64,000 nt of DNA from positions 1-64,000 of the forward strand of contig JAHHHM010000019.1 of assembly GCA_019359355.1 (NCBI GenBank), given 5' to 3'. Shown one piece after another: positions 1-9,241 of the stretch. The position numbers were made by a program, and so were the translations under genes. A model generated the notes under the pieces. The model was not told the DNA's origin. It saw only the letters and a program-made list of their open reading frames with translations, and searched no databases. Origin of the DNA: Microcoleus vaginatus WJT46-NPBG5. GTDB lineage: Bacteria > Cyanobacteriota > Cyanobacteriia > Cyanobacteriales > Oscillatoriaceae. Position 1 is the first letter of the stretch, and each line of letters opens with the position of its first letter.

Positions 1-484
1 CTGGTACAACCGGGGCAATGCCTTAGATGATTTAGGACGCTATGAAGAAGCGATTGCTTCCTACGACAAAGCCGTTGAAATTAAACCGGACTTACATGAA
101 GCCTGGTACAACCGGGGCAATGCCTTAGATGATTTAGGACGCTATGAAGAAGCGATTGCTTCCTACGACAAAGCCGTTGAAATTAAACCGGACTTACATG
201 AAGCCTGGTACAACCGGGGCAATGCCTTAGATGATTTAGGACGCTATGAAGAAGCGATTGCTTCCTACGACAAAGCCGTTGAAATTAAACCGGACTATCC
301 AAGCCCTTATTACAACAAAGCTTGCTGCTATGCCTTACAAGGCAACACTGATTTAGCCCTCGAAAACCTCCAACACGCCATCCACCTCAACCCTGACAAA
401 TACCGGCACATGGCAGAAACCGACTCTGACTTTAATAGCATCCGAGAAGATAGCCGATTTCAGATGCTCATTCAGGGGAAATGA
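1..484 (+). CDS. TPR-repeat protein, C-terminal part (5' end outside window)
   Basis: An open frame enters from the left edge (codon phase starts at base 2) and stops at TGA 482-484. It encodes 34-residue tetratricopeptide units beginning WYNRGNALDDLG and ending in a KPD turn, then a diverged unit (YYNKACCYALQG...) and a tail ending RFQMLIQGK. TPR arrays are protein-protein interaction scaffolds; nothing visible here gives a partner or an N-terminal enzymatic domain. The first units are nearly identical at DNA level, so this end of the gene was recently duplicated. The stop lies 35 bp from the end of the convergent antiporter gene. Function of the whole protein is unknown because most of it is missing. 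Confidence 0.85.
   Translation, partial: WYNRGNALDDLGRYEEAIASYDKAVEIKPDLHEAWYNRGNALDDLGRYEEAIASYDKAVEIKPDLHEAWYNRGNALDDLGRYEEAIASYDKAVEIKPDYPSPYYNKACCYALQGNTDLALENLQHAIHLNPDKYRHMAETDSDFNSIREDSRFQMLIQGK
2..307 (+). repeat. 102-bp tandem repeat inside TPR gene (three copies)
   Basis: Units start at 2, 104 and 206, exactly 102 bp (34 codons) apart. The first two are identical and the third differs only in its last dozen bases. The array continues out of the left edge, so the copy number is not known. Confidence 0.9.
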
Positions 485-519
485 GGGAGAAAGATAGGTC
501 AACTTGATTTTAAAAACAC

Positions 520-2520
520 TTAGGTTTCCCCTTTCAGCAAATTGGCAAATGCAATATGCTCTTTCGGGTTTGCCACAACCAGTAACCGATCACCGGCTTC
601 CAGCATCACTTCACCTGTCGGATAGCGGTAAAGCTGCTTATTGCGTTCAATTGCCATAATCGTTGCACCCGTTAACCGGCGCACTTTAGATTGAGCAAGG
701 GTAAGTCCCTGCAACGGCGAGTTGGGATGAACCACATACCAGTTTCGTTGTAATCCTTCAATTGCCGCATCCAAATTAGCCGCACCCCAATATTCCGCTC
801 TTTCTGGCAAAATATCCCGATATCTTCCACTGCGATAACGATGGACAACTTGCTGCACATCATAGGTGGAATCCCCAAGATTTAATAGCAGATGTGCCCC
901 CATTTCCAGAGAGGCTTCAAATTCAGGCTGTACAACCTCTTGAGCGCCTAATTGGTAAAGTGAATCAATTTCATCATTAATATGGGCACGAACCGTAATA
1001 TCTAAATCTGGGGCAAGACTCAAGGCACGCTTTAACGTTAATCGGGTTGCCATCGGATCTGGCAAAGCGATTGCCATTGCTTTGGCTTTTGTGAGATTCG
1101 CTTTTTCCAGTACCAAAGGACTCGAAGCATCTCCAAATAGATAAGGAATTTTTCGCTCTCGCAGCGTTTGCAGAGATGCTTCATTATTATCAATCACCAG
1201 AATTTGATGTCCTTGAAAATAAAGCATTCGCACCAGCGGTTGCCCGACTCTCCCATAACCGGCAACCACTACATGATTTGTTAATTCTTCCTCAAACTCA
1301 ACCAAGTGAAGCGAATTGTTCGATTGCAAGAGAGAACTGATTCTGGGAAATTGTTCCAACCACTGTAGCCAAAAGGGCGTTGCCTTCAGTACAAAAGGAG
1401 TAATTAATAAAGTCGCAGCCGTTGTTCCCACAGTCAATCCATAAAGTCTCTCGGAAAACAATCCTTGACTCTGAGCAACACCGGCTAATACAAAAGAAAA
1501 TTCTCCAATTTGATTGATGCCCAATCCTACGGTTAACGCTGTTTTGAGGGGATAGCCAAACAAGTTAACAATAATTGCCACAATAGTCGCTTTGCCAATC
1601 ATGGTAATTGCAACTAATCCAGTTAATACCCAGATATTGGCGAACAAGAAACCCGGATCAATTAGTATTCCAATTGAGGCAAAAAACAAGGTGGCAAAGA
1701 CATCTCGCATCGGCAAAATGCGATCAAGGGCATGATCGGCATACTCTACATTAGAAATCATTAACCCTGCGACAAATGCACCCATCGCAATTCCCAACCC
1801 AATGGCAGAGGTGAATAGGGCAATTCCTAAACACAGCACCAGAATTCCCAAAAGGAAGAGTTCTTGAGAGCCGGTTTGAGCGAGTAGCCGAATTAAGAAC
1901 GGGATGATCCAGCGTCCCGCAAAAATTGCCCCAGCGATAAAAAGGACTGCTTTCAACAAAGCACTAGCAATCGCAATCCCAATCGCCTCCGTTGGTTGAG
2001 TTAAGGCGGGAAGGACTGCCAGCATCAGTCCCAAACCCAAATCTTGTACAATCAAGAGCGCCAGCATCACTTGACCATGCGCCGTCTGAACTTCATTGCG
2101 CTCAATCAAACTTTTGAGGACAACGGCGGTAGAGGATAGGGAAAGCACTGCACCGAGGAAAATTGCTGTCGGAACGGTATCAACCCAACCCGTCAGATAA
2201 GCCAGTCCCCCGCCTAAAAGAATGGTGAGAAGTATTTGCAGGGAACCACCCCCTAGGGCAATTTTCCTCACTCGTAATAGCTCTTTTAGCGAAAATTCAA
2301 CACCTAAAGCAAATAGCAACAGGGCTACCCCAACTTCAGATAGCACCTGGATATCCCCTTCAGCGGAGATCAGTTTCAATCCTGCCGGCCCGACAACAAT
2401 ACCACCGAGTAGATATCCCAGCAATGCCGGCTGCTGTAACCGGCTTGCGAAATACCCCCCTGTGGTTGCAGCGCCTAAGACTGTCACCATTTCGACAATC
2501 AGCGTCAACTCACCCGACAT
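520..2520 (-). CDS. Kef-type cation:proton antiporter with TrkA (RCK) domain
   Basis: 666 residues, the usual length for CPA2 antiporters with a regulatory tail. Residues 1-385 are strongly hydrophobic with about 12 membrane segments and a Na+/H+-exchanger fold (for example GVALLLFALGVEFSLKEL near 65-82). Residues about 415-535 form a TrkA-N nucleotide-binding domain with the Rossmann motif VVVAGYGRVGQPL and an acidic strand end (ILVIDNNE). A TrkA-C domain follows (about 580-665). Family knowledge suggests K+ or Na+ exchange for protons at the plasma or thylakoid membrane, gated by nucleotide binding. The gene stands alone and is convergent with the TPR gene. The transported ion cannot be read from sequence. 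Confidence 0.9.
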   Translation of the reverse strand: MSGELTLIVEMVTVLGAATTGGYFASRLQQPALLGYLLGGIVVGPAGLKLISAEGDIQVLSEVGVALLLFALGVEFSLKELLRVRKIALGGGSLQILLTILLGGGLAYLTGWVDTVPTAIFLGAVLSLSSTAVVLKSLIERNEVQTAHGQVMLALLIVQDLGLGLMLAVLPALTQPTEAIGIAIASALLKAVLFIAGAIFAGRWIIPFLIRLLAQTGSQELFLLGILVLCLGIALFTSAIGLGIAMGAFVAGLMISNVEYADHALDRILPMRDVFATLFFASIGILIDPGFLFANIWVLTGLVAITMIGKATIVAIIVNLFGYPLKTALTVGLGINQIGEFSFVLAGVAQSQGLFSERLYGLTVGTTAATLLITPFVLKATPFWLQWLEQFPRISSLLQSNNSLHLVEFEEELTNHVVVAGYGRVGQPLVRMLYFQGHQILVIDNNEASLQTLRERKIPYLFGDASSPLVLEKANLTKAKAMAIALPDPMATRLTLKRALSLAPDLDITVRAHINDEIDSLYQLGAQEVVQPEFEASLEMGAHLLLNLGDSTYDVQQVVHRYRSGRYRDILPERAEYWGAANLDAAIEGLQRNWYVVHPNSPLQGLTLAQSKVRRLTGATIMAIERNKQLYRYPTGEVMLEAGDRLLVVANPKEHIAFANLLKGET

Positions 2521-2799
2521 CTGCTCTATCCCCCTTGAGATTGCTTACAGCATATCGTCAAATTACTTGCTGATAGGTTAGCGACTGGTTATTACTTGTC
2601 ATTGCAGGGATGCCGGCTGCTGTGTAAAATTTGCAATCTTGTTTGACTCTGCACTAGATCGGCAGGATTCCTTAGATGAGGGACAATCAAGTTAAACCGG
2701 CTTAAAAAGTCGTTTCAACGGTTCCCCCCAACACCTGTGCCGGTAACAACCAAGGTTTTTTTGTGAGGTACGATAAAGACAACTTTTAGAACGCAAGCT

Positions 2800-3174
2800 G
2801 TGGGTATGACTCCAGGATCTCATAGACAGCCGGCTATCATTCGTACCGAGCGAGGACTGACAATCTCGGGAACTCGCATCACCCTTTATGATGTGATGGA
2901 CTACGTGACTGCCCAGTATCCCTCGAAGTTTATTGCTTCTCTGTTTGACTTGAGTGAGGCGCAAATCAACGCTGCTCTTTCCTACATTGAAACTCATCGG
3001 GCTGAAGTCGAAGCAGAGTACCAACAAGTTCTGAAGGAAGCCGAAGAACTGCGGCAGTATTATGAAGAACAAAATCGTCAGCTAATTGCTCGAATTGCAA
3101 CTCTGCCGGCAAAGCCTGGAACCGAAGCTGCTTGGGAAAAACTTCAGGCAGCCAGGGCAAAGCGTGAATCCTAG
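2800..3174 (+). CDS. DUF433 family protein, antitoxin-like
   Basis: 124 residues. The N-terminal half carries the DUF433 pattern (RTERGLTISGTRITLYDVMD, then a segment on LFDLSEAQINAALSYIETH), a compact helix-turn-helix-like fold. The C-terminal half is a charged helix (EVEAEYQQVLKEAEELRQYYEEQN), likely a coiled coil. The frame opens with GTG at 2800; an ATG two codons later (2806) is an equally plausible start. It sits 2 bp upstream of a PIN-like DUF5615-type gene, an arrangement common in cyanobacteria and read as an antitoxin-toxin operon. That role is inferred from family and context. Confidence 0.8.
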   Translation: MGMTPGSHRQPAIIRTERGLTISGTRITLYDVMDYVTAQYPSKFIASLFDLSEAQINAALSYIETHRAEVEAEYQQVLKEAEELRQYYEEQNRQLIARIATLPAKPGTEAAWEKLQAARAKRES

Positions 3175-3176
3175 GT

Positions 3177-3572
3177 ATGATTTTTTTGATTGATCATAAT
3201 CTTAAAGGGCACGCCCTCATTTTCTTGGGCGCGATCGCTAGTCAAGGTTGGCTCGATATAGTGCCGATTCAGTTTGTCACGTTTGCACAGATGAAGTTGC
3301 CAATCGATAGTGATGATCGGCGAGTTTGGCAACTTGCCCAAGAAAATCAGATGATTTTGCTGACTGCCAATCGCAGTATGAAAGATAAGGACTCACTAGA
3401 GCAAGTCATGCGTGAAGAAAATACCCCAACTTCATTGCCGGTGCTCACAATTGGAAATGCTGATCGACTGCTGAATGAGTCCGAATATCGAGAACGCTGT
3501 GTTGAACGTCTAATTCAGATTGTGCTTGATATTGACGACTATAGAGCCTCTAGGCGAATTTTCATTCCCTGA
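3177..3572 (+). CDS. DUF5615-like (PIN-like) protein, putative toxin partner
   Basis: 131 residues. The start MIFLIDHNLKGHA places an acidic residue (D6) at the end of the first strand, and MILLTANRSMK follows near residues 58-68, as in PIN-like DUF5615 proteins. The family is thought to include nuclease toxins. The ATG lies two bases after the stop of the DUF433 gene, so the pair is certainly co-transcribed. Homologues are sometimes labelled ACP S-malonyltransferase; nothing in this sequence (no GxSxG nucleophile elbow, far too short) supports that. Activity is inferred from family resemblance. Confidence 0.75.
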   Translation: MIFLIDHNLKGHALIFLGAIASQGWLDIVPIQFVTFAQMKLPIDSDDRRVWQLAQENQMILLTANRSMKDKDSLEQVMREENTPTSLPVLTIGNADRLLNESEYRERCVERLIQIVLDIDDYRASRRIFIP

Positions 3573-3840
3573 GACAATGAAATATTAAATGCTCTTCATC
3601 TTATCGAAAAATCGGGAGGTATAATTACCCCACTACACGTTCAACCCACCACATCAAATCATTTCAAAATTCATAATAATACGTTTTTGTCAAGAGTTTT
3701 AGCGTTTAGCCCAGTTCAAATGTTGCACTGCATTTTAATGTTTTAGCGGCCAGTAATTTTCCAGCAGATGAAATAGATGAGAAAATGGCTGCGTGGGACT
3801 GGACTTTGAGGGTTCAGCCATTTAATTTGCCGGCTTTAAA

Positions 3841-4038
3841 TTAACAGTCACGATAGAAGACTCGGTCTCTCGAACCGTGAAGATAGCCGGCTTTGTAGTC
3901 TGCATTATCCGAGTGCTGGGATTGGTGAGTGTACCCATCTCGATAGCCCATCTGGAATTCCGGCAAGTGAATGTTGAGGTTCATCAATTCTAAGGAAACT
4001 AGGGTTCCGCGTTTGTGCTGGTTGCTGTTGGTTTGCAT
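3841..4038 (-). CDS. small conserved hypothetical protein
   Basis: 65 residues if started at the ATG at 4036-4038, which has a weak purine-rich stretch upstream; the frame also extends to a GTG at 4080 (79 residues). The product is hydrophilic, with a duplicated pattern MGYRDGY...DYKAGYLHGSRD, that is, Gly/Tyr-rich half-repeats spaced about 20 residues apart. There is no signal peptide or membrane segment. I do not recognise the family. The frame is short, so it could be spurious, but the internal pattern favours a real protein. Confidence 0.45.
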   Translation of the reverse strand: MQTNSNQHKRGTLVSLELMNLNIHLPEFQMGYRDGYTHQSQHSDNADYKAGYLHGSRDRVFYRDC

Positions 4039-4080
4039 AAAAGATGCCCTGGAAATCGTATTAGAACTAAGAGATTTCAC

Positions 4081-4474
4081 CTAACTCGCTTTGGGTAGCC
4101 GAGAGTCAGAGTTAATCTGAGCATTCTAGCCAGCTCAGCAAGCAAGCCTAGCTCAAGACTTAAACAGGCCGACTGATTTAACTGAGTTCATAAAACCATA
4201 TCCACTGGGCACTGCACTACTAGCGCAAGTAGCGAAGTGATTAACCGTCTTATCTATCGCAAGTAGTAGATCCCTTGATCCCTCTCATAAAAAGATTATG
4301 GCAAAAACAGTATTATCTCCAGCCCGTGTCAGTATCCAAACCAGCCGGAGGTTTTATCTTTTCTAAAAAGAGAAGAATAGCGACCGGAGGAAAGTATCGC
4401 TCAAGCTATAGAACGCGCATTATTTAAAAATAACTAAACCCCCAGAAAAGAATCTCGTTTTTAAGATTTAAGGC
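4081..4474. other. intergenic stretch, nothing identified
   Basis: 394 bp between two minus-strand genes. A short motif (CGCAAGTAG) occurs twice, near 4215 and 4258. I find no open frame, tRNA or clear terminator. It presumably contains the promoter of the small gene at 3841-4038. Confidence 0.4.
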
Positions 4475-5461
4475 TTAACGCTTGCCGGTTTTGGCATTTT
4501 TTCCGGTGGTTTTTCCGGAAGTTTGGTCGCTTTTGGGAGGGTTGATGCCGGTTTTACCTGGCTTTCCAGTGGTTTTCTGTGCGCCGGTTATGGAAGTCGA
4601 ACGACGCCCTGTTGAGAGGGAAGTCTGCGGCCCTGTGGTTGGCATTTGCTCCTCATCTGATTGATCAGAGGTAGAGGTTGGGGTTGTGCGCCGTTGGGTG
4701 CGGAAGGTGACGTTGACACCTTCGTTCGATTGTTCTAGCACCAGCAGAGGCGTGGGTTTAGCCTTTTGATCCCAGTGGATATAAGCAACCCGACCTTGAA
4801 TCGTTGGCTGCCAAGTATCATGATCCTCGGATGTGCTCAGGTAGGTTTCAATACAGTCGATAATTTGACCGATGGTTACCGAGGTCGGTTGCGTGGGTAA
4901 TTTTGTTAATTTAATTTCAATGCGGAATAGAACTCGCTTGGTGATTTTTGCACCTTCGCCGGTTTCATATTCCACATCAAACAATTCATCAACTTGACGC
5001 CCCATCCCCCGTGTTTCTTGCGTGGGACGCAAGGCTAAAGAAATTTTATCTTTAACCTTTACTTTAATTTGATTAACAATGGCAAAGTGGAACGTTTCCT
5101 CCGCCATCCGCATTCTGAGATAATCTAAGTTAAACTCACGCGAGTGAACCAAGTCTGGATTTTTTTCCATTTTCGTGAGTGTTCCGAGAGCCAGCTTGTA
5201 TTTCTTTTGCATCTCTCGACTTTTAAAATCTTCCATCCTGAGTTTTTTGTTCAGGTTACCGATTTGCAGCTTAGCAAAGATAGCTAAAGCGAGCAGCAAA
5301 AACAAAAGTCCTCCAGACACCCCCATCCACATTTGGTCGGCAGATTGTTTTTCCACCTTAGCCGGCGGTTTAACAGAGGCAGATTGTTTTTGCACCTTAG
5401 CCGGCGGCTTAACAGGGGCTTGCGCTAACAAGGGATCAACAAGGATGATTGAGACTGACAT
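4475..5461 (-). CDS. hypothetical membrane-anchored protein
   Basis: 328 residues. A short hydrophobic N-terminus ending LLAQA could be a signal sequence. It is followed by a direct repeat (VKPPAKVQKQSAS / VKPPAKVEKQSAD), one clear transmembrane segment at about 45-66 (VSGGLLFLLLALAIFAK), a mixed alpha/beta region (about 80-255) and a low-complexity tail rich in Thr, Ser, Gly and Lys. The topology suggests one membrane anchor with a large soluble domain. I do not recognise the globular part; it looks like a cyanobacterial protein of unknown function. The M15 peptidase gene lies about 100 bp upstream on the same strand, so co-transcription is possible. Confidence 0.65.
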   Translation of the reverse strand: MSVSIILVDPLLAQAPVKPPAKVQKQSASVKPPAKVEKQSADQMWMGVSGGLLFLLLALAIFAKLQIGNLNKKLRMEDFKSREMQKKYKLALGTLTKMEKNPDLVHSREFNLDYLRMRMAEETFHFAIVNQIKVKVKDKISLALRPTQETRGMGRQVDELFDVEYETGEGAKITKRVLFRIEIKLTKLPTQPTSVTIGQIIDCIETYLSTSEDHDTWQPTIQGRVAYIHWDQKAKPTPLLVLEQSNEGVNVTFRTQRRTTPTSTSDQSDEEQMPTTGPQTSLSTGRRSTSITGAQKTTGKPGKTGINPPKSDQTSGKTTGKNAKTGKR

Positions 5462-5558
5462 AAGGGGGCACCGTTAATATTTAAGGGTTATTTTTATCTA
5501 AAATCGATTGGGAAACCGATAGCTTTGCGACATTAGAACTAGCTTGCATAGCACTATC

Positions 5559-7250
5559 CTAATTCAGCCACCGCGATCGGTAGTTACGAGCGTCGATATG
5601 ACTGAGGTAGGGAAAGCAGGAATACCGGCCTAATCCTCCCGGCCACCAGGGGTCTAGAAACCAGTAAAGTTGATTGCCGGTGAGACCCTCGCAATAAAAA
5701 TCAATGGCATCGCCTACGATATGCCGGCTGTTAGAAACCCCACCAACACGGCGATTAATTTCTGCAGGACGATACCAACTGGTAATCCGCAAAGGCCGGC
5801 CAATGCGATCCCGCGCCCGCTGAGCGAGTTTGGCGATGCGGATCATGGCATCTACTGTAGCTTGGTCAGGAGGCATTCGCGTGCCGCCGTGGGTGGCTTC
5901 TGCCCAGGTAAAGTAACCATCTGGGATAATCGGGGCATACATTTGAATGTTTTTGGGAGTCCACCGTTCAGGAGGCTTAGGCACAATCACCAAGGGCGTG
6001 GGTGCAGCTTCCAGGCTGCCGCGACGTGCCAAATTCATTTGTTTTAAGTCATCAAATAATGATGTAATCGCTTGCGTTTTGGTACTCATTTGCCGCCAGC
6101 GTTGAACCAGGACGATTAAAGCTTCTCGCTGGTGATCGGCTTCCTTATACTCAATAGACAGCCGGCGGGCAAATGCCAGGAGTTCTCGATCCAGTTGGGC
6201 TGCGGCTTTCACCAAAACGGCTGGATCGCTTTTACCGGCTTCTAAATTTTCTGCCTTAATTCCCAAACTCACCAGTGCTGCAGTGCGCGAATCGAGTTGT
6301 CGCCAAATCCGGACAGCTTCTGTCACGGCGTTGCGCTGATGGGCTTGACCTCGATAATACTGGGGAATGCGCCCCGCAAACGCGATTAAGGCGGGATCGA
6401 GGATTTTGAGGAAAGGTTCGGCAGAGGTATTTTTTTTCAGGGAAACAATGGCTTCTTCGCGGGAATCGAGTTGACGCCACACTTGAACCAGTCGCAACAG
6501 CGCCTCTCGCTGATGGGGGTAGCCGGTGTAATTGGGAGATAGTTGTTCGACAAATTGCAGCAGAGTCCCGTCTAAATAGGACTCATCGGAGTTTTCAGCG
6601 TAGGCATCCGCAGATTGCGGGATATTAAGAGAGGCAATCACTTGAGGCAGTTTGGCAATCGTGGCTTCGCGCGTGTCCAACCGGCTCCAAATCCGGGCAG
6701 TTTCCAGCAAAGCATCGCGCTGAGCCGGCAAGCCGTTGTAATATCGGGAAAGTTCACTCACCAGTGTCAGCAGCGCTTGATCTAAATAAGCTTGGTTTTC
6801 CGGGAAGTCTTCTATCTCACAATCTATTTTGAAATCTTCCCCGTAAGCTTGCAACAATTTTTGTTTGTCACAAGCTTCTAACCGCGCAGCGGTGGATTCA
6901 GTGGCGGGGGCTGCGTAGCCGGCTGCAAGGGTTTGGATAAAGCGATCTGTGTAGCGACCTTTTTCAGCGTGCCATAAGTCTGAGGCTGCCCACCCCTGGG
7001 CAACCAAACTTTCACTCAGACTGCGGATCGTATTGGCGGCATAGTAAATTTGTTCGCCTAGGGTTCTGACTTGTTCCAGCGCAATCCGATTCGCCGGCGA
7101 GACGCCCAAGCCGGTTTCCTCATCTGCCAGGATGGGTTGGTTGTGCGCTGTATAAAGTGCTGCCAAGATCGGTTTGTGAATGCCGGTTCTTGCAGCTTCT
7201 TGGAGATACAGATAATTGCGCTGATCGGGTGAGAGTTGAGCCATAAACAA
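5559..7250 (-). CDS. M15-type peptidase (D-Ala-D-Ala carboxypeptidase-like) with N-terminal repeats
   Basis: 563 residues. The C-terminal ~125 residues match the peptidase M15 zinc fold: GYFTWAEATHGGTRMP, RITSWYRP, then the metal motif SRHIVGDAIDF and a second His in LSHIDARNY. Such enzymes cut peptidoglycan stem peptides. The N-terminal part carries four repeats, each about 50 conserved residues (YLD..LL..V..LS..Y.G...QR.ALL...R.W.QLDSR..AI.SL) at roughly 150-210, 220-275, 285-335 and 350-400. These repeats are probably helical and may bind a partner or wall component. There is no obvious signal peptide. The start could be either of two Met codons (MFMAQLS). It is divergent from the HAD gene, 23 bp away. 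Confidence 0.8.
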   Translation of the reverse strand: MFMAQLSPDQRNYLYLQEAARTGIHKPILAALYTAHNQPILADEETGLGVSPANRIALEQVRTLGEQIYYAANTIRSLSESLVAQGWAASDLWHAEKGRYTDRFIQTLAAGYAAPATESTAARLEACDKQKLLQAYGEDFKIDCEIEDFPENQAYLDQALLTLVSELSRYYNGLPAQRDALLETARIWSRLDTREATIAKLPQVIASLNIPQSADAYAENSDESYLDGTLLQFVEQLSPNYTGYPHQREALLRLVQVWRQLDSREEAIVSLKKNTSAEPFLKILDPALIAFAGRIPQYYRGQAHQRNAVTEAVRIWRQLDSRTAALVSLGIKAENLEAGKSDPAVLVKAAAQLDRELLAFARRLSIEYKEADHQREALIVLVQRWRQMSTKTQAITSLFDDLKQMNLARRGSLEAAPTPLVIVPKPPERWTPKNIQMYAPIIPDGYFTWAEATHGGTRMPPDQATVDAMIRIAKLAQRARDRIGRPLRITSWYRPAEINRRVGGVSNSRHIVGDAIDFYCEGLTGNQLYWFLDPWWPGGLGRYSCFPYLSHIDARNYRSRWLN

Positions 7251-7273
7251 GCGTGCGATGAGCGAGGATAGCC

Positions 7274-8047
7274 ATGCCTTTTGTCACTTTATCTCAGGCG
7301 GTAGCTGCTGGTTTGTTTAGAAATATTCGTTTTGTTGCAACGGATATGGATGGCACGCTGACTTGGCGGGGTAAGTTTACCCCAAATTTGCTACAAGCAT
7401 TAGAGAATTTAGCGGCTGCCGGCATTCCTGTATTAATTGTGACGGGACGTTCTGCGGGTTGGGTGAGTGGGTTGAGTAGCTTGATGCCGGTTGCCGGTGC
7501 GATTGCGGAAAATGGGGGGTTATTTTATCGCGCCGGCTGTGATGTGCCGGTGGCTTTAACCCTGATTCCCGATCTTGCCGAACACCGGCACAAGTTGGCT
7601 CAGGTGTTTAACTCACTTAAAGTTAGGTTTCCCAGAATTCAGGAGTCAGTTGACAATCGCTTCCGGATTACTGATTGGACATTTGATGTGGCGGGACTGA
7701 CGCCGGCAGATTTACAACAGATCGCGGGGTTATGCCGGCAGATGGGTTGGGGTTTTACCTATAGTTCTGTGCAGTGCCACATCAAGCCCTTGGAACAAGA
7801 TAAGGCGGCGGCTGTGCTGCAAGTGTTGCAAAATGACTTTCCCGAATATCTGCCGGCGCAAGTGGTGACGGTGGGCGACAGTCCGAATGATGCGAGTTTA
7901 TTCGATTGTGCGACCTTTCCCCATTCTGTGGGCGTGGCGAATGTATTGGAGTATGTCTCGCAGCTCACCTATCTGCCGGCTTATATTACTGCCGGTGTAG
8001 AAGCCGAGGGCTTTTGTGAGTTAGCGCATTTTTTGTTAAGCAATTAA
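7274..8047 (+). CDS. HAD-superfamily (Cof/IIB-like) phosphatase
   Basis: 257 residues. HAD motif I is ATDMDGTLT (near residue 22), motif II is IVTGRS, and motif IV is VTVGDSPNDASLF (near residue 200), with a IIB-type cap domain between. The family dephosphorylates small sugar phosphates or related metabolites; the cap domain sets the substrate, which I cannot assign. Mannosyl-3-phosphoglycerate or sucrose-phosphate phosphatases are relatives with the same layout. This gene shows the GCCGGC bias clearly: 11 GCCGGC/GCCGGT/ACCGGC hexamers in 774 bp by hand count. Confidence 0.8.
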   Translation: MPFVTLSQAVAAGLFRNIRFVATDMDGTLTWRGKFTPNLLQALENLAAAGIPVLIVTGRSAGWVSGLSSLMPVAGAIAENGGLFYRAGCDVPVALTLIPDLAEHRHKLAQVFNSLKVRFPRIQESVDNRFRITDWTFDVAGLTPADLQQIAGLCRQMGWGFTYSSVQCHIKPLEQDKAAAVLQVLQNDFPEYLPAQVVTVGDSPNDASLFDCATFPHSVGVANVLEYVSQLTYLPAYITAGVEAEGFCELAHFLLSN

Positions 8048-8713
8048 GTCTTGAACTTCTCTGACAAATTGCACGGTTACCTAAAGTCATTTTACCGGAA
8101 AAAGGTTCCACTCATTCCTATTTTTGACTTATTTTTACTAATTTTCCTGGGTTGGAGATGGTTTCTATAGCGGATATCTCAGCGATTAGGGATTAAAACA
8201 CAGTCGGGGATCGAAACCCTATCTCCTTTAAATTTTGTTCCGACTTAAATCTACCTTAAGGTCAAGGCTTACCAGTTAACAAATTGAATATAGTAGAAGT
8301 AATCCAAACGCAAGGCATACAAGCACTCCTCGCAGTTTTGACCGCCTAGAGCGCTCTTGATGCTTAACGAATGGATTTGAGGTAATTCTTTAAAAAGGGT
8401 GCCGACGGTGGAGTCGAAAATACGCCACCGGCTACTGTATAGACAACTACCTAACAACTTCTTACAAGCGCCGGAAAAACTCAGAATACGAAGTGTAGAA
8501 AGCTTGGTTTGCGGCAGAAAATTGGGTGAAACTAAACCATCTGATTGTAAAAAGAGCGTCATCACGAAGAAAGCTGATTTAAATCACAATACCTTTCTGA
8601 CTTCGCTCACTTAGCCTAACCCTTTTTATCACAAGTTGCCTGAGATTTCGATTACATTGTACTTACTCGCATTGCCTCATAGTAAATTTATCAAACTCTG
8701 AGAGGTTCGGCAA
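8048..8713. other. intergenic stretch, no supported gene
   Basis: 666 bp. Two overlapping antisense frames (8269-8565 minus, 8399-8614 plus) exist, but neither has a ribosome-binding site or a recognisable domain. The final 100 bp should hold the promoter of the pentapeptide gene. No RNA gene was recognised. Confidence 0.4.
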
Positions 8714-9211
8714 ATGAAATCTATAATTTTAAATGCCACAGCATTCATCTTCACGCTATGTTTAGCAGTGCCGGCGCAAGCAGAAAATCCTGCCCATGTC
8801 AAACAATTGCGGGAAACAAATTTGTGTCAGCAGTGCGATCTGAGTGGTGCTAATTTAAGCGGTGCTCACTTAATTGGTGCAGATTTAAGAGGGGCAAATC
8901 TTAAGGGTGCGACGTTTGAATCTGCCAATTTAGAAGGTGCGGATTTAACCAACGCAAATTTAGAGGGCGCGAATTTCAGCAAAAGCTATTTAAATAGTGC
9001 CTCATTGAATCAAGCAAACCTCAGACAAGTCAACTTCTCGAAAGCCAACCTGTCATTTGCCAACCTGATCGGCGCGAACCTGATCAATGCCAATCTTGAT
9101 AACGCCAACTTGCTAAGTGCCGATTTACGACAAGCAGATGTCGCCAGTCAAACACTGGAAACTGCCAATTTAGAAAGTGCGCGTCTGCCTGAGGGCGTTA
9201 ACGTTGAATAG
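8714..9211 (+). CDS. secreted pentapeptide-repeat protein
   Basis: 165 residues. A Sec-type signal peptide (ILNATAFIFTLCLAVPAQA, cleavage after residue ~23) is followed by a short segment with LCQQCDLSGANL, then about 20 A(D/N)LxG-type pentapeptides forming a right-handed quadrilateral beta-helix. The Cys-x-x-Cys just before the helix is a recurring feature of cyanobacterial members of this family. Location should be periplasm or thylakoid lumen. Function is unknown, probably structural or protein-binding. A purine-rich GAGAGG stretch precedes the ATG. Confidence 0.85.
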   Translation: MKSIILNATAFIFTLCLAVPAQAENPAHVKQLRETNLCQQCDLSGANLSGAHLIGADLRGANLKGATFESANLEGADLTNANLEGANFSKSYLNSASLNQANLRQVNFSKANLSFANLIGANLINANLDNANLLSADLRQADVASQTLETANLESARLPEGVNVE

Positions 9212-9241
9212 AAACTCCAAACAAATAAAGGCTATTAGAGA

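Noticed and set aside
2-307. CRISPR array
   Set aside because: Direct contiguous 102-bp repeats that code for TPRs, with no spacers.
3177-3572. ACP S-malonyltransferase label often attached to homologues
   Set aside because: 131 residues, no GxSxG motif or ACP context; the sequence fits a PIN-like DUF5615 protein.
8269-8614. Overlapping frames on both strands as small genes
   Set aside because: No domain, no start signal, and each is the antisense of the other.
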